A DNA stretch of 64,000 bases from Paracoccus aminophilus JCM 7686 (GTDB taxonomy: Bacteria > Pseudomonadota > Alphaproteobacteria > Rhodobacterales > Rhodobacteraceae). The position numbers were made by a program, and so were the translations under genes. Under the pieces are notes generated by a model. That model was not told where the DNA came from. It worked only from the letters and a program-made list of their open reading frames with translations, and searched no databases. Positions within the stretch are counted from its first letter, which is position 1; every line of letters starts with the position of its first letter. The DNA lies in contig NC_022041.1 in the NCBI RefSeq assembly GCF_000444995.1, positions 2,144,001 to 2,208,000 of the forward strand, given 5' to 3'. This document shows positions 1 through 10,934 of this stretch, piece after piece.

Positions 1-556
1 CGGCCCAACCCACGGTATCCGAGGCCGCCAGCGGATGATCGGGGCGGCAGGCAAAGACATAGCGCTCGTGGTAAAGCGGAAAGCCCCGGACATGGGCCAG
101 CGGCTCATTGTCGAGATAGGTCATGCCGCCGTCGATCGAGAAGGTCTCGAGCGCCTTTTCAATCGCGCGCGAGGTCATCGAGCGCACCTCGATCCGCGCC
201 TCGGGATGGAGCGTCGAGAAGCGTTCCGAGAGCAGCGAGATCACCGGCATCGCCGCAGGGATCACGCCAAGGCGCAGCGTGCCGGTCAGCCCGCCCGCCC
301 GCGTGCCGTTCAGATCGCCGCGTAGATTGTCGTAATCGGCGAGGATCTGGCGGCCCCAGAGCAGCACCTTTTCGCCCTCGGGCGTCAGCGACAGGAAGCG
401 GTGACCGCGCACGATCAGCACCAGATCCAGATCGCTTTCGAGCTTGCGGATCGCCTGCGACAGCGTCGGCTGCGTCACATTGCAGCGTTCGGCCGCCCGA
501 CCGAAATGCTGCTCTTCGGCAAGTCTGACGAAAAATCTCAGATGTCGGATCAGCAT
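1..556 (-). CDS. LysR-family transcriptional regulator (3' end outside window)
   Basis: This is a partial DNA-binding transcriptional regulator, read on the minus strand from an ATG at 556; the C-terminus lies beyond position 1. The visible 185 residues begin with a typical LysR winged helix-turn-helix (residues about 1-60; key stretch FGRAAERCNVTQPTLSQAIR), followed by the linker helix and the first part of the periplasmic-binding-protein-like effector domain (from about residue 90, GTLRLGVIPA). The N-terminus resembles LysR regulators found beside formate dehydrogenase genes in Rhodobacteraceae, but the neighbouring target gene is out of view, so that role is only a guess. It lies downstream of ppx on the same strand, separated by a hairpin. 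Confidence 0.9.
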   Translation of the reverse strand, partial: MLIRHLRFFVRLAEEQHFGRAAERCNVTQPTLSQAIRKLESDLDLVLIVRGHRFLSLTPEGEKVLLWGRQILADYDNLRGDLNGTRAGGLTGTLRLGVIPAAMPVISLLSERFSTLHPEARIEVRSMTSRAIEKALETFSIDGGMTYLDNEPLAHVRGFPLYHERYVFACRPDHPLAASDTVGWA

Positions 557-641
557 GGCACCGTCTTTCGCAAATTTCACGCAGGTTTCACGATTCGATA
601 TGAATCGTCAAACATATTGCTGGCGAAAAGCGGGCATGATG

Positions 642-661
642 GGCGGCCCCGAAGGGCCGCC
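642..661 (-). terminator. Hairpin downstream of ppx, probable terminator
   Basis: There is a perfect 8-bp GC stem (642-649 with 654-661) closed by a CGAA tetraloop, five bases beyond the ppx stop codon. No strong U-run follows on the minus strand, so it is a weaker intrinsic terminator candidate than others in this window. It separates ppx from the LysR gene. Confidence 0.5.
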
Positions 662-666
662 TTGGG

Positions 667-2202
667 TTATTTGGTGACCGGACGCGCGCCAAGCGCATCG
701 GCCAGCGAGCGGAAGCGCGCCTGCGCCACCTCGCCGTAAAGCGCCTGTCCGGTCTTGGTGAGCTTCAGCTCCAACACCTTCTTTTGTGGGAAGAATTTGA
801 GCTTGCCCGCCTCTTCGGGATCCCGCACCGAGAACATCGCGCCAAAGCGCATGGCCTTGCCCAGAACTTCGGCGTCTTTGAGCTCTTTCTCGCTCAAGAG
901 CGAAAAGAGCGAGGCCATCGGCGAGGAGGCGCGGCTGTTGCGGTAGCGATGGAGCAGCGCGAGGCCAAGGAAGATCCGCTCGGGATGGGACAAAGCCGCC
1001 ATATTCGCGCGGGTGACATTGTCGAAACAGGCGTCAGCACGGTAATCGGGATGGGCGCGCCAAGCGGTGTCATGCAGCAGACAGGCCGCGCGGATCAGCC
1101 GGTCACGCTCAGGTCCGACATTGCCAAAGAGCGGCTGGAGGAACTGATAAAGCTTCTTGCCGAAACCCGGCATCCGCGCCATCTGCCGCTCGGTGAAGCG
1201 CGCGGCCTCGATCAGCGGATCGCGTTGGCGCAGGGTGCGCGGCATCTGCTCGTAAAGCAGGCCCTCGCGGATCCCGTAGGAGGACACCGCCAGCGATTTC
1301 GGGCGGAAGGTCAGCACGAGCTGGCGCAAGACCTGCCCCGCCAAAGGCACGAGCTCGATCCGGCTTTGCGAAATCCCGGTGCGGGCGCGCAAGATGTTCA
1401 GGTCATTTTCGGCGATCCATTTGACGGTCTGGGTCACTGCCTGCGGGCTCATCCGGTATTCATGCAGCACCGTCATCGGATAGGCGCAGCGCTCCATATC
1501 CAGTCGGGCGATCGCGCGCCACGAGCCGCCGACCAGATAGATCTGTTCGTGTTCGGCGCCGATTTCGGCAACCAGCCCCTCCATCACCTCGCGGATATGG
1601 GCGCGCAGACCGGCCTTGCCACCCTCGACCTGCTGGAGCCGGAACGGTCCCAGCGGCGAGCTGACCCGGCGGCCAACCTTGCCATCCTCGATATAGGCGA
1701 GCTCCATCGAGTTGCCGCCAATGTCGCAAACGAGCCCCTTGGCATCGGGCCAGCCCAGCAGCACGCCCTGCGCAGACAGCCGCGCCTCTTCCTCGCCGTC
1801 GATGACCAGAAGCTTGAGCCCGGTCTCTTTCTCGACCGCCTTGCGGAAGGCCGGGCCGTTCGTAGCCTCGCGCACGGCGGCGGTGGCAACGCAGGTCAGC
1901 GGCTTGACGCCCATGCCCTCGGCCAGAACCGCGAAACGCTTGAGCGCCGACATCGCGCGTTCGACACCGCGCGGGTTCAGCTCTCCGGTGGTGACAAGAC
2001 CCTGCCCGAGCCCGGCCATGATCTTTTCGTTGTAAAAATAAGCCGGGCTGCGCGCTGCCCCGTCAAAGACCACCATGCGGATCGAGTTCGAGCCAACATC
2101 GACCACGCCAACGCGGCTCAAGGCGCGCTCAGAGGCACGTTCGAACAACGAACGTCCAAAGGGATCGATGGTCTCGCCGGTTGTGGTTACCACGCCGTTC
2201 AT
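667..2202 (-). CDS. ppx: Exopolyphosphatase, Ppx/GppA family
   Basis: This enzyme removes terminal phosphate from inorganic polyphosphate (the family also acts on pppGpp) in the cytoplasm. The 511-residue protein shows the actin-like ATPase fold: the phosphate-1 motif VGVVDVGSNSIRMVV near residue 32, the conserved EEARLSAQGV segment, and the second phosphate loop CDIGGNSMEL near residue 175. The C-terminal half is the HD-like helical domain of long Ppx proteins. It is the third gene of hdaA-ppk1-ppx, 46 bases after ppk1, so synthesis and breakdown of polyphosphate are probably co-transcribed. Confidence 0.93.
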   Translation of the reverse strand: MNGVVTTTGETIDPFGRSLFERASERALSRVGVVDVGSNSIRMVVFDGAARSPAYFYNEKIMAGLGQGLVTTGELNPRGVERAMSALKRFAVLAEGMGVKPLTCVATAAVREATNGPAFRKAVEKETGLKLLVIDGEEEARLSAQGVLLGWPDAKGLVCDIGGNSMELAYIEDGKVGRRVSSPLGPFRLQQVEGGKAGLRAHIREVMEGLVAEIGAEHEQIYLVGGSWRAIARLDMERCAYPMTVLHEYRMSPQAVTQTVKWIAENDLNILRARTGISQSRIELVPLAGQVLRQLVLTFRPKSLAVSSYGIREGLLYEQMPRTLRQRDPLIEAARFTERQMARMPGFGKKLYQFLQPLFGNVGPERDRLIRAACLLHDTAWRAHPDYRADACFDNVTRANMAALSHPERIFLGLALLHRYRNSRASSPMASLFSLLSEKELKDAEVLGKAMRFGAMFSVRDPEEAGKLKFFPQKKVLELKLTKTGQALYGEVAQARFRSLADALGARPVTK

Positions 2203-2248
2203 TGGGGCCTCTCGATTCCTGTCTGAAACTCTTCTGCGGCTGGATGGT

Positions 2249-4453
2249 TCAATCCGAGGAATGCGTCAACGCCGGAACGTCCTTGGCCCCCGCAGTTCCT
2301 CGCCCGGACAAAGACGGATTTTCCATGAAGAATTTGTGACAGCTGAACAAATCCTCCCGCCCTGCGGGGAGATGACGCACGTAGCGCCCATCGGGTTGCA
2401 AGAGCCAGCTCTGCGCTTCATCGGCCAGATTGGCGGCCATGATCTGGCTGGTGATCTGCGCCTTGACCGTATCGTTCAGGCATTCGACCAGCGTCTCGAC
2501 CCGGCGCGAGACGTTGCGTCCCATCCAGTCGGCCGAGCTGATAAAGACGCGCGCGCGCCGCGACGGCAAGCCCTGCCCGTTGCCGAAACAAACGATGCGC
2601 GAATGTTCGAGGAAACGCCCGACGATGGATTTCACCCGGATGTTTTCCGACAGCCCGGCAATGCCCGGACGCAGGCCGCAGATGCCACGGATCACCAGAT
2701 TGATCTTCACACCCGCCTGGCTCGCGGCATAAAGCGCCTCGATAATATCCTTTTCGATCAGGCTGTTCATCTTGGCCCAGATCTCGGCCGGACGGCCTTG
2801 GCGGGCGAATTCCGCCTCGCGCGCGATCAGTTCAAGCAGCCGGTCCTTGAGGTTCAGGGGCGAGATCGCGAGGTTTTCCAGCTCGCTTGGCTGGACATAG
2901 CCGGTCAGATAATTGAACACCTTCGAGGCATCGCGCCCCAGCGCCGGATCGCAGGTGAAGAGCGAGAGATCGGTATAAATCCGCGCAGTGATCGGGTGAT
3001 AGTTGCCGGTGCCGAAATGGGTATAGGTCACCAGTTGACCGCCCTCGCGCCGAACCACGGTAGAGATCTTGGCATGGGTCTTATACTGGGTGAAACCATA
3101 GACAACATGCGCGCCCGAACGCTCCAGCCGGCGCGATTGCCGGATATTCGCGGCCTCGTCAAAGCGCGCCTTCAGCTCGACCAACGCGGTCACCGATTTC
3201 CCGGCCTCGGCGGCTTCGCACAAAGCCTCGACGATCGTGCTGTCGCGCGAGGTGCGGTAAAGCGTCTGCTTGATCGCGAGCACGTTCGGATCGCGCGCCG
3301 CCTGCTGCAAGAAGCGCACCACCATGTCGAAGGTCTCGTAGGGATGGTGCAGCAGCATGTCCTTTTGCCGGATCGCCGCGAACATGTCGCCGTCGTGATC
3401 CTGCACGCGTTCAGGCACGCGCGGGGTAAAGCTTGGCCATTGCAGATCGCGGCGGCTGTCCAGAACCAGCGCGCCGAGATCGGCCATGCCGAGCAGGCCC
3501 TCGACCTGAACCACCTCTTCCGAGCGAACCTCGAGCTTTTCCATGATCAGGCGGCGCAGCCGATCCGGCGCGCCTGCGGTGATCTTGAGCCGAATGACCG
3601 AGCCGCGGCGGCGCCGCTTCAGCGCGGTTTCAAACTCGCGCACCAGATCCTCGGCCTCTTCCTCGACCTCAAGATCGCTGTCACGCAGCACGCGGAACGC
3701 GCAATGTCCGGTGTCACGATAACCCGGAAAGAGGCTGCGCAGGTGCATCAAGAGCAGGTCTTCGAGCTTGAGAAAGCGCGTGCCGCCCGGCAGCGGAATG
3801 AAGCGGTCGATCTGCTGGGGGATCGGCAAAAGCGCCTGCATCTGGCGTCCGTCGCTTTCGCGCGCCAGTTCCAGCGCCAGCGAAAAGCCGAGGTTCGGGA
3901 TGAAGGGGAAAGGATGCGCCGGATCGATCGCCAGCGGCGAGAGCACCGGAAAGACATTCTCGACGAAATAGCGCCGCAGATAGGCCTCTTCGGCGCGGGT
4001 CACGCGTGAACGCGACAGGATGGTGATATCGGCCTGCTCCATCTCGCGGCGCACGCCGTTCCAGACCGCCTGCTGCGCGGCCATCAGGCGGCGCGCATCG
4101 GCATTGACCAGCGCAAGCTGCTCGGCCGGGGTCAGCCCATCTTCGGAGGGCATGGCACTGCCTTCGCGCACCAGCTCGCGCAGGCCCGCCACGCGGACGG
4201 TGTAGAATTCGTCGAGATTGGTTGCGGAAATCGACAGGAAGCGCAGCCGCTCCAGAAGCGGCACACGCGGATTGCGCGCCTCGTCGAGCACGCGCCAGTT
4301 GAAGCTCAGCCAGCTGATCTCACGATTGAAGAAGCGCGCCTGGCCTTCGGGCGGGCCATCGGGAAGTTCGCGCGGAGCGGGAAAGGGGAATTTCAGGAAA
4401 TCAGCTTGGGTCATTTCAATCGGAACAGGTTCGGCGTTGCTACGCGCAATCAT
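2249..4453 (-). CDS. ppk1: Polyphosphate kinase 1
   Basis: Polyphosphate kinase 1 reversibly polymerises the gamma-phosphate of ATP into polyphosphate. The 734-residue length is usual for PPK1. The N-terminal domain opens with [19 protein letters not shown]; the middle has the [21 protein letters not shown] region and the catalytic His of the HAKI block ([10 protein letters not shown]); a second phospholipase-D-like segment lies towards the C-terminus ([17 protein letters not shown]). The ATG at 4453 overlaps the hdaA stop codon as ATGA, which supports this start; an alternative Met lies 13 codons downstream. ppx follows on the same strand. Confidence 0.95.
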   Translation of the reverse strand: MIARSNAEPVPIEMTQADFLKFPFPAPRELPDGPPEGQARFFNREISWLSFNWRVLDEARNPRVPLLERLRFLSISATNLDEFYTVRVAGLRELVREGSAMPSEDGLTPAEQLALVNADARRLMAAQQAVWNGVRREMEQADITILSRSRVTRAEEAYLRRYFVENVFPVLSPLAIDPAHPFPFIPNLGFSLALELARESDGRQMQALLPIPQQIDRFIPLPGGTRFLKLEDLLLMHLRSLFPGYRDTGHCAFRVLRDSDLEVEEEAEDLVREFETALKRRRRGSVIRLKITAGAPDRLRRLIMEKLEVRSEEVVQVEGLLGMADLGALVLDSRRDLQWPSFTPRVPERVQDHDGDMFAAIRQKDMLLHHPYETFDMVVRFLQQAARDPNVLAIKQTLYRTSRDSTIVEALCEAAEAGKSVTALVELKARFDEAANIRQSRRLERSGAHVVYGFTQYKTHAKISTVVRREGGQLVTYTHFGTGNYHPITARIYTDLSLFTCDPALGRDASKVFNYLTGYVQPSELENLAISPLNLKDRLLELIAREAEFARQGRPAEIWAKMNSLIEKDIIEALYAASQAGVKINLVIRGICGLRPGIAGLSENIRVKSIVGRFLEHSRIVCFGNGQGLPSRRARVFISSADWMGRNVSRRVETLVECLNDTVKAQITSQIMAANLADEAQSWLLQPDGRYVRHLPAGREDLFSCHKFFMENPSLSGRGTAGAKDVPALTHSSD

Positions 4454-5139
4454 GCGTCCGGTTCAAAGAGCTTGTCCAGCCATTCCGCCGCCAGCCGCCG
4501 CGTGATTGCCTTGTGATCCGCCAAAGCCGCCATGTCGATCGCCGCGACCAGACGGCGGGCCAGATCGAGGTCGCGGTCCATGCGCAAGGCGAGGTAATCG
4601 ACAATCTCGGGCGAGATCGCGATCTGGCGGTCGGCAAAAAGCTTGACCAGCACCGCAGGCAGCAGCGCCTCATCCGGGGCGGCCAGCTCGACCGTGGTCA
4701 GCGATTCCATGCGCGAGCGCAGATCGGGCAGGATAATGCCCCAGTCGCGCGGCGGGCGCAGCGCGGTCAGCAACAAGAGGCAGCTGCGCTCTTCAGCGAG
4801 ATTGGCGAGATGAAACATCGCCTGCTCGGCGCCCGCAGCCGTGCCCAAACGATGCGCATTCTCGATCACCAGCGCGCCGTCTTGCGGCACCACCCCGTCA
4901 AGCGCCTCGATGCGCAGCCCCGAGGCCGCCTGACGCAAGGCGCCGTTCTCGGCCGCCCAAAAGCGCGCGATATGGGATTTACCGCTGCCCTTGGCGCCCA
5001 GAAGCAGCAGACGCCCGCGCGGCCAGATCTCGGGCCGGTCGAGCATCGCCAGCGTATCGCGATTGGCGGCAGTCACCAGAAAATCGGCCCGCGCCGAAGC
5101 AGGTGGCCCGGCCAGATCAAAGGTGAGCTGCCGCGCCAT
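4450..5139 (-). CDS. hdaA: DnaA-related regulator HdaA
   Basis: This is a 229-residue AAA+ protein related to the DnaA ATPase domain. In Caulobacter and relatives HdaA works with the beta clamp to promote ATP hydrolysis by DnaA and so prevents re-initiation. It begins with a clamp-binding-like QLTFDLA motif (residues 4-10) and has a Walker [10 protein letters not shown] near residue 49 and a degenerate Walker B around VIENAHR. It heads the hdaA-ppk1-ppx operon, overlapping ppk1 by four bases. Upstream lies a 283-base divergent region shared with proS. Confidence 0.88.
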   Translation of the reverse strand: MARQLTFDLAGPPASARADFLVTAANRDTLAMLDRPEIWPRGRLLLLGAKGSGKSHIARFWAAENGALRQAASGLRIEALDGVVPQDGALVIENAHRLGTAAGAEQAMFHLANLAEERSCLLLLTALRPPRDWGIILPDLRSRMESLTTVELAAPDEALLPAVLVKLFADRQIAISPEIVDYLALRMDRDLDLARRLVAAIDMAALADHKAITRRLAAEWLDKLFEPDA

Positions 5140-5422
5140 GGTTCAGCCGCCCCCGGCGCAGGCGCGCAGTGCCGAAAGACGCGGCGGGACCCCGTGCCTT
5201 GCACAAGGCCGGGCCGCGCTGGCCAAGCCGCAAAGCCCCGAAAGCGGGCGTGGCACAGCCCCGCCCCTGCACCAGTCCCGCCTTGAAAACGGCAATCTCA
5301 TGCATTTCTCCCTCACGTCTTGCGTGAATGTGGCGGGAACCGCGCCCCAGTGCAAGCAACCCCGTTGCCGCGCCTGCCCTTGTGGAGTAACCCGAAGGCA
5401 AGAAACGAAGAGGTTCCCGCTT

Positions 5423-6781
5423 ATGCGTCTGTCGCGCTACTTCCTGCCCGTTCTGAAAGAAGATCCGAAAGAGGCCCAGATCGTCAGCCACCGTCTGATG
5501 CTGCGTGCGGGCATGATCCGCCAGCAGGCGGCGGGGATCTATTCCTGGCTGCCACTCGGGTTCAAGGTGCTCAACCGGATCGAAGAGATCGTCCATGAAG
5601 AGCAGCAGCGCGCTGGCCATATCCCGCTTCTGATGCCGACGCTGCAAACGGCGGATCTGTGGCGCGAATCGGGCCGCTATGACGCTTATGGCGACGAGAT
5701 GCTGCGCATCACCGACCGTCAGAAGCGTGATCTGCTTTACGGTCCGACCAACGAAGAGATGATCACCGACATCTTCCGCAGCTATGTGTCGAGCTACAAA
5801 GCACTGCCGCTGACGCTTTACCACATCCAGTGGAAGTTCCGCGACGAGATGCGTCCGCGCTTCGGCGTCATGCGCGGCCGCGAGTTCCTGATGAAGGACG
5901 GCTATAACTTCGACCTGACCAAGGAAGATGCGCTGCACGCCTATAACCGCCATCTTGTCAGCTATCTGCGCACCTATGAGCGCATGGGCCTGCAGGCGAT
6001 CCCGATGCGCGCCGATTCTGGCCCGATTGGCGGCGATGATACCCATGAATTCCTCGTTCTCGCGGAGACCGGCGAATCCGAGGTCTTCTATGACAGCCAG
6101 ATCACCGATCTGAAGTTCGGCGACCGCGAGATCGACTATACCAGCACCGAACAGTGCCGCAGCATTCTCGAGGAATTCACCTCGCGCTATGCCCGCACCG
6201 ATGAGACCCATGACGAAGCGGTCTTCGCCGAGATCCCCGAAGAGCGCCGCCGCACCGCGCGCGGTATCGAGGTCGGCCAGATCTTCTATTTCGGCACGAA
6301 ATATTCCGAGCCGATGGGCGCGACCGTCGTCAATGAAAAAGGCGAGCGCGTGCCGGTCCATATGGGCTCGCATGGGATCGGCGTTTCGCGTCTTCTGGGT
6401 GCGATCATCGAAGCCAGCCACGACGAGAAAGGCATCATCTGGCCGGAAGGCGTCACGCCGTTCCACGTGGGCATCGTCAATCTCAAACAGGGCGATGCCT
6501 CGACCGACAGCGCCAGCGAGGCGCTTTACCGCGAGCTCAAGGCCGCCGGTCTCGACCCGCTTTACGATGACCGCGACGAGCGTGCGGGCGCGAAATTCGC
6601 GACCATGGATCTGATCGGTCTGCCCTGGCGCATCACCATCGGGCCGCGCGGTCTGGCCGAGAACAAGGTCGAACTGACCAGCCGCCGCACTGGCATTTCC
6701 GAAGAAATGTCGCCTGCGGATGCGGTCGAGCGCCTCAAGTCGATCTACCAACCAGTGTTCGAGGCGACCTATAAAGGATGA
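5423..6781 (+). CDS. proS: Prolyl-tRNA synthetase
   Basis: This class II aminoacyl-tRNA synthetase charges tRNA-Pro. The start at 5423 follows a GAAGAGG ribosome-binding site and gives 452 residues beginning [14 protein letters not shown]; the frame stays open far upstream, but that part has no protein character. Motif 1 to motif 3 elements are visible ([54 protein letters not shown]). The protein is short because it lacks the large editing insertion of the E. coli type, as is usual in alphaproteobacteria. Its stop overlaps the next gene as ATGA. Confidence 0.95.
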   Translation: MRLSRYFLPVLKEDPKEAQIVSHRLMLRAGMIRQQAAGIYSWLPLGFKVLNRIEEIVHEEQQRAGHIPLLMPTLQTADLWRESGRYDAYGDEMLRITDRQKRDLLYGPTNEEMITDIFRSYVSSYKALPLTLYHIQWKFRDEMRPRFGVMRGREFLMKDGYNFDLTKEDALHAYNRHLVSYLRTYERMGLQAIPMRADSGPIGGDDTHEFLVLAETGESEVFYDSQITDLKFGDREIDYTSTEQCRSILEEFTSRYARTDETHDEAVFAEIPEERRRTARGIEVGQIFYFGTKYSEPMGATVVNEKGERVPVHMGSHGIGVSRLLGAIIEASHDEKGIIWPEGVTPFHVGIVNLKQGDASTDSASEALYRELKAAGLDPLYDDRDERAGAKFATMDLIGLPWRITIGPRGLAENKVELTSRRTGISEEMSPADAVERLKSIYQPVFEATYKG

Positions 6782-7233
6782 CCCCGTTTCGCGTCATACT
6801 GGCTTTGATCTGCGCCTCGCTCTTCTCGCAGTTCCCCGCTTTCAGCAATCAATACATCCTGTTGATGCAAGCGGAGATCTCGGTTCTGGAACGCTCGGTG
6901 CAAAAGGCAAGTCAGGCTGACGCGACAGCTCAACCTCAGGCAGAACCGGCCAGCCAAGCACTCCCCTCGCCTGCGGTAACGCGGGCGAAAGAGCGGCTGG
7001 CCGAACTGACCCCAGCTTTGGACGAGCTGCGCAAGACCGCGCCGGTCAAGCGGCTGCTGCATCCGCTTTACATGGATGATCCGACGCTGCTGCACGCAAC
7101 CTGGTTCAAATTCCAGACCGCCATGCCGATCGGCCATAACGGCCTGATCGCCGCCGCGATCGGCTTTGCGCTTGGCTGGATCGTCGCCACGCTTCTGGGC
7201 TGGATCGCCCCACGTCGCAGCGCGACGGCCTGA
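6778..7233 (+). CDS. DUF2937 family membrane protein
   Basis: This 151-residue protein of unknown function is translationally coupled to proS (ATGA overlap). An N-terminal hydrophobic segment (about residues 5-22) is followed by the family-typical [15 protein letters not shown] stretch, a polar Ala/Gln-rich middle, and a C-terminal transmembrane helix (about residues 122-143, [21 protein letters not shown]). It is therefore probably an inner-membrane protein with both ends anchored. Assignment to DUF2937 is from recalled family sequences; no biochemical role can be read from the sequence. Confidence 0.7.
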   Translation: MTPFRVILALICASLFSQFPAFSNQYILLMQAEISVLERSVQKASQADATAQPQAEPASQALPSPAVTRAKERLAELTPALDELRKTAPVKRLLHPLYMDDPTLLHATWFKFQTAMPIGHNGLIAAAIGFALGWIVATLLGWIAPRRSATA

Positions 7234-7255
7234 CCCATCCCACTGTCATTGCATG

Positions 7256-7287
7256 AAAAAGGGCCGGTCCAGCGACCGGCCCTTTTC
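7256..7287. terminator. Bidirectional intrinsic terminator
   Basis: A strong stem of AAAAAGGGCCGGTC with GACCGGCCCTTTTC encloses a CAGC loop. Flanking A and T tracts let it end both the proS-DUF2937 unit (plus) and miaB (minus), which converge here. Confidence 0.88.
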
Positions 7288-7310
7288 CGATGCCTTTTGA
7301 AGCAAAGACC

Positions 7311-8636
7311 TTAGCCAATCAGCTCGCCCGCCAGCGAATTCGGCGCGGAATGGGTGATGCGCACGCGCACGAGATCGCCGACCTTGGCTTGGGGCGCCTC
7401 GACAAAGACCGCGTGCAGATAGTCCGATTTGCCGACCATCTGGCCCGGCAGGCGGCCCGGTTTTTCGAAAAGCACGCTCAGCTCGCGCCCGACCATGCTT
7501 TCCTGCGCGGCCTTTTGCTGTTTGGACAACAGCGCCTGCAATTCCTGCAAACGCGCATCGGCAACCGCACTCTCGACTTCGGGGCGGTCGTAAGCGGGCG
7601 TGCCGGGACGCGGCGAATATTTGAAGCTGAAGGCCGTGCCGAAATTCACCCGAGCGACCAGATCGAGCGTCGCCTGATGATCGGCATCGGTCTCGCCGGG
7701 GAAACCCACGATGAAATCCGAGGTCAGCAGAATATCGGGGCGCGCGTCCTTGATGCGGTCGATCAGGCGCAGATATTGCTCGGCCGTATGCTTGCGGTTC
7801 ATCGCTTTCAGGATGCGGTCCGAGCCCGATTGCACCGGCAGATGCAGATAGGGCATTAGCTTCGGCTCGTGGCGATGGGCCTCGATCAGATCATCGGCCA
7901 TGTCATTCGGATGGCTCGTGGTATAGCGGATGCGGTCAAGCCCATCGACTTCGGCCAAGAGCCGGATCAGGCGACCAAAACCCCATTCGGCGCCATCCGT
8001 ACCAAGACCGTGCCAGCCATTGACGTTCTGGCCAAGCAGCGTGATCTCACGCACGCCGCGCGACACCAGATCCGTGGCCTCCGCGAGAATGCGGCTGACC
8101 GGTCGGCTGACCTCGGCGCCTCGGGTATAAGGCACGACGCAGAAGGCGCAGAACTTGTCGCAGCCCTCTTGCACGGTCAGGAAAGCCGCAGGCGCGCGCC
8201 GTGTCGCGGGGGATTTCGGCAGATGCTCGAATTTGTCCTCGGCCGGGAATTCGGTGTCGACACCGCGCCCTTTCTTCACCATCGCGGGCAGGCGGTGATA
8301 GGCTTGCGGCCCGACGACCAGATCGACGATCGGCATCCGGCGCTGAATTTCCTCGCCCTCGGCTTGCGCCACGCAGCCCGCCACGCCGATCTTGAGATCG
8401 GGGCGCTCGGCCTTCAACGGCTTCAGGCGGCCAAGATCAGAGTAAAGCTTTTCCGCAGCCTTCTCACGAATATGGCAGGTGTTGAGCAGCACCATATCGG
8501 CTTCGGACTGATCCTCGGTCAGGACATAGCCCTCGGCTCCCATGGCTTCGGCCATGCGCTGGCTGTCATAGACGTTCATCTGACAGCCATATGTCTTGAT
8601 GAAGAGCTTTTTAGCTCCGGCTACCGTCTGGGTCAT
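7311..8636 (-). CDS. miaB: tRNA-2-methylthio-N6-dimethylallyladenosine synthase MiaB
   Basis: This radical-SAM methylthiotransferase adds the 2-methylthio group to i6A37 in tRNAs reading UNN codons. The 441-residue protein has the N-terminal UPF0004 domain with three cluster cysteines ([22 protein letters not shown]), the radical-SAM CxxxCxxC motif ([10 protein letters not shown] near residue 160) and a C-terminal TRAM domain (from about residue 375). The start at 8636 was chosen because similarity to the family begins at [20 protein letters not shown]; the frame remains open upstream without family character. Confidence 0.95.
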   Translation of the reverse strand: MTQTVAGAKKLFIKTYGCQMNVYDSQRMAEAMGAEGYVLTEDQSEADMVLLNTCHIREKAAEKLYSDLGRLKPLKAERPDLKIGVAGCVAQAEGEEIQRRMPIVDLVVGPQAYHRLPAMVKKGRGVDTEFPAEDKFEHLPKSPATRRAPAAFLTVQEGCDKFCAFCVVPYTRGAEVSRPVSRILAEATDLVSRGVREITLLGQNVNGWHGLGTDGAEWGFGRLIRLLAEVDGLDRIRYTTSHPNDMADDLIEAHRHEPKLMPYLHLPVQSGSDRILKAMNRKHTAEQYLRLIDRIKDARPDILLTSDFIVGFPGETDADHQATLDLVARVNFGTAFSFKYSPRPGTPAYDRPEVESAVADARLQELQALLSKQQKAAQESMVGRELSVLFEKPGRLPGQMVGKSDYLHAVFVEAPQAKVGDLVRVRITHSAPNSLAGELIG

Positions 8637-8751
8637 GTCACGATTTCCCTGGAAAGATCGGGACGGGTTACAGGATCGGGACCAAATTGGAAAGCACCAC
8701 GCGTGATTTTGACCGATTGCCCGCGTGCCGTCTCTGGAATAAAAAGAGAAC

Positions 8752-9105
8752 ATGAGCATGACCGACCTGATCTCGATCACCAATATCGGCCCGGCGACGG
8801 CGAAATCGCTGACGGCCGCAGGCATCCCAGATGCGGAAACTTTGCGCGCCCTTGGCGCGGATGAGGCCTATCGCGCGTTGATCGGGAATGGCGAGCGACC
8901 GCATTTCATCGGCTATTACGTGCTTCATATGGCCTTGCAGGGCCGACCGTGGAACGATTGCCGGGGCAAGGAAAAGGTCGATCTGCGCCTGCGCTTTGAC
9001 GCTTTGGTCGCGGATTGCCGCAAGAAACCGGGCGCGGGCGAGCTGCCCCATGCCCTTCTTGAGGCGCTTGATCTGATCGGCCTTGCGCCCGCGCCGCCGC
9101 GTTAG
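8752..9105 (+). CDS. TfoX C-terminal domain protein
   Basis: This small 117-residue protein carries the TfoX/Sxy C-terminal helix-hairpin-helix-like domain, seen in the [30 protein letters not shown] region (residues 7-36; LGADEAY follows). It lacks the N-terminal TfoX domain of full Sxy regulators, so a competence role cannot be assumed. It is divergent from miaB, with a 115-base shared promoter region, and ends 73 bases before the transaminase gene. Confidence 0.7.
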   Translation: MSMTDLISITNIGPATAKSLTAAGIPDAETLRALGADEAYRALIGNGERPHFIGYYVLHMALQGRPWNDCRGKEKVDLRLRFDALVADCRKKPGAGELPHALLEALDLIGLAPAPPR

Positions 9106-9178
9106 TGCCCTGCCCCATTGATCGCCAGAAATTGCCCGGCTAGCCTGTGCTCAAGGACACCCCAAAGGAGCACCGTCC

Positions 9179-10540
9179 ATGACCAAGCCGCAAAGCTGGG
9201 AAGCACGCGCCGAGGAATTTTCGCTTTATGGTTTCACCGACATGCCCTCGGTTCACGAGCGCGGCACGGTGGTCGTCACCCATGGCGAGGGGCCCTATAT
9301 CTTCGACACCAACGGCAAGCGTTATCTCGACGCGAATTCGGGCCTGTGGAACATGGTCGCGGGCTTTGACCATGCTGGCATGGCCGAGGCCGCCAAGGCG
9401 CAATATGACCGCCTGCCCGGCTATCACGCCTTCTTTGGCCGCATGTCCGATCAGACCGTGATGCTGTCGGAAAAGCTGGTCGAGGTCTCTCCTTACGACC
9501 GGGGACGGGTTTTTTACACGAACTCGGGCTCCGAGGCCAATGACACCATGGTCAAGATCCTGTGGTTTCTGCATGGCTCAGAGGGCAATCCGCAAAAGCG
9601 CAAGATCCTGACGCGCTGGAACGCCTATCACGGCGTGACCGCGGTTTCCGCCTCGATGACCGGCAAGCCCTATAACGAGGTCTTCGGCCTGCCGCTGCCG
9701 GGCTTCATCCATCTGACCTGCCCGCATTACTGGCGCTTTGGCAAGGATGGCGAGACCGAGGAAGAGTTCGTCGCCCGCTTGGCGCAAGAGCTTGACGACA
9801 CGATCCAACGCGAAGGCGCCGACACCATCGCGGGCTTTTTCGCCGAGCCGGTCATGGGCGCAGGTGGCGTCATCCCCCCCGCCAAGGGCTATTTCCAAGC
9901 GGTGATCCCGGTCCTGAAAAAGCACGGCATTCCGGTAATCTCGGATGAGGTGATCTGCGGCTTTGGCCGCACCGGCAACACTTGGGGCTGCCAGACCTAT
10001 GGCTTTACCCCCGATGCGATCATTTCGTCGAAGAACCTCACCGCCGGTTATTTCCCGATGGGCGCGATCATCCTTGGTCCCGAACTTGCCGACCGCGTCG
10101 AAGCCGCCGTCGAAAAGATCGAGGAATTCCCGCATGGTTTCACCGCCTCGGGCCATCCGGTCGGCTGCGCGATTGCGCTCAAAGCCATTGATGTCGTGAT
10201 GAACGAAGGGCTGGCCGAGAACGTCAAACGCCTCGCCCCGCGCTTTGAGGCCGGGATGAAGCGTCTGGCCGAGAACCCGAATATCGGCGAATATCGCGGT
10301 GTCGGCTTCATGTGGGCGCTGGAAGCGGTCAAGGACAAGGCCACCAAAGAGCCCTTCCCCGCGAGCCTCTCCGTGTCCGAGCGCATCGCCAACAGCTGCA
10401 CCGATCACGGGCTGATCTGTCGCCCGCTCGGTCAGTCCATCGTGCTCTGCCCGCCCTTCATCATGACCGAGGCGCAGATGGACGAGATGTTCGAAAAGCT
10501 CGAAGAGGCGCTCAAGAAGGTCTTCGCCGAAGTCGCTTGA
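9179..10540 (+). CDS. Class III omega-transaminase
   Basis: This 453-residue PLP-dependent aminotransferase transfers amino groups between amines or omega-amino acids and keto acids such as pyruvate. The PLP lysine is K285 in ISSKNLTAG, and D256 (VISDEVICGFGR) contacts the pyridine nitrogen. GSGSEAND-type phosphate binding is seen at NSGSEANDTM (about residue 115). From memory the sequence is very close to the structurally characterised Paracoccus denitrificans omega-transaminase, including the same lysine number, which is the best genus clue in this window. The physiological substrate is not evident from the neighbours, a TfoX-C gene and DUF3572. Confidence 0.92.
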   Translation: MTKPQSWEARAEEFSLYGFTDMPSVHERGTVVVTHGEGPYIFDTNGKRYLDANSGLWNMVAGFDHAGMAEAAKAQYDRLPGYHAFFGRMSDQTVMLSEKLVEVSPYDRGRVFYTNSGSEANDTMVKILWFLHGSEGNPQKRKILTRWNAYHGVTAVSASMTGKPYNEVFGLPLPGFIHLTCPHYWRFGKDGETEEEFVARLAQELDDTIQREGADTIAGFFAEPVMGAGGVIPPAKGYFQAVIPVLKKHGIPVISDEVICGFGRTGNTWGCQTYGFTPDAIISSKNLTAGYFPMGAIILGPELADRVEAAVEKIEEFPHGFTASGHPVGCAIALKAIDVVMNEGLAENVKRLAPRFEAGMKRLAENPNIGEYRGVGFMWALEAVKDKATKEPFPASLSVSERIANSCTDHGLICRPLGQSIVLCPPFIMTEAQMDEMFEKLEEALKKVFAEVA

Positions 10541-10549
10541 GCTAGGCCG

Positions 10550-10819
10550 TCACCACGGGTCCGCGCCGCCCAGAACGGCGCGGGCTATCACCACACGCTC
10601 AGGCTTGATCGCGGCGGAACGCGCGAAATCAACAACCCGCTCATCGGCTTCGAGCAGGAAATCCAGCACGAAAACCGCGAATTCCGGGCGGCTCGCCATC
10701 GCGCGCAAATCCGAAGCCTCAGCGCCGGTCGCGGCCAGAAGCGCGCCGACCAGCTCGGGATCACCGGCCACGAAAGCGAATCCGGCATCGGCAATATCGC
10801 GGGCTTCAGACTGGTTCAT
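10550..10819 (-). CDS. DUF3572 protein
   Basis: This is an 89-residue acidic helical protein of unknown function, convergent with the transaminase gene (nine bases between stops). It matches the recalled DUF3572 pattern: an N-terminal helix with DIADAGFAFVAGDPE, a central LLAATGAEASDLRAMASRPEF, and FVLDFLLEADERVVDFA. The start at 10819 is divergent from the diguanylate-cyclase-like gene. There are no catalytic motifs or membrane segments. Confidence 0.65.
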   Translation of the reverse strand: MNQSEARDIADAGFAFVAGDPELVGALLAATGAEASDLRAMASRPEFAVFVLDFLLEADERVVDFARSAAIKPERVVIARAVLGGADPW

Positions 10820-10934
10820 GGCAGGTCCTGCTGATTTTTTGCACTGATCCGCCTCACCTAGCGAGCGCGCAACGGTTTGTTAAGTGTTTGCTGCCACAGT
10901 CCCAATGATCGGGAGAGAGAGAGCGGTGGCGCAG

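Noticed and set aside
784..4009. Long plus-strand open frames opposite ppx and ppk1
   Set aside because: Composition is rich in His, Arg and Gln without any family motif, and the opposite strand carries two well-conserved enzymes.
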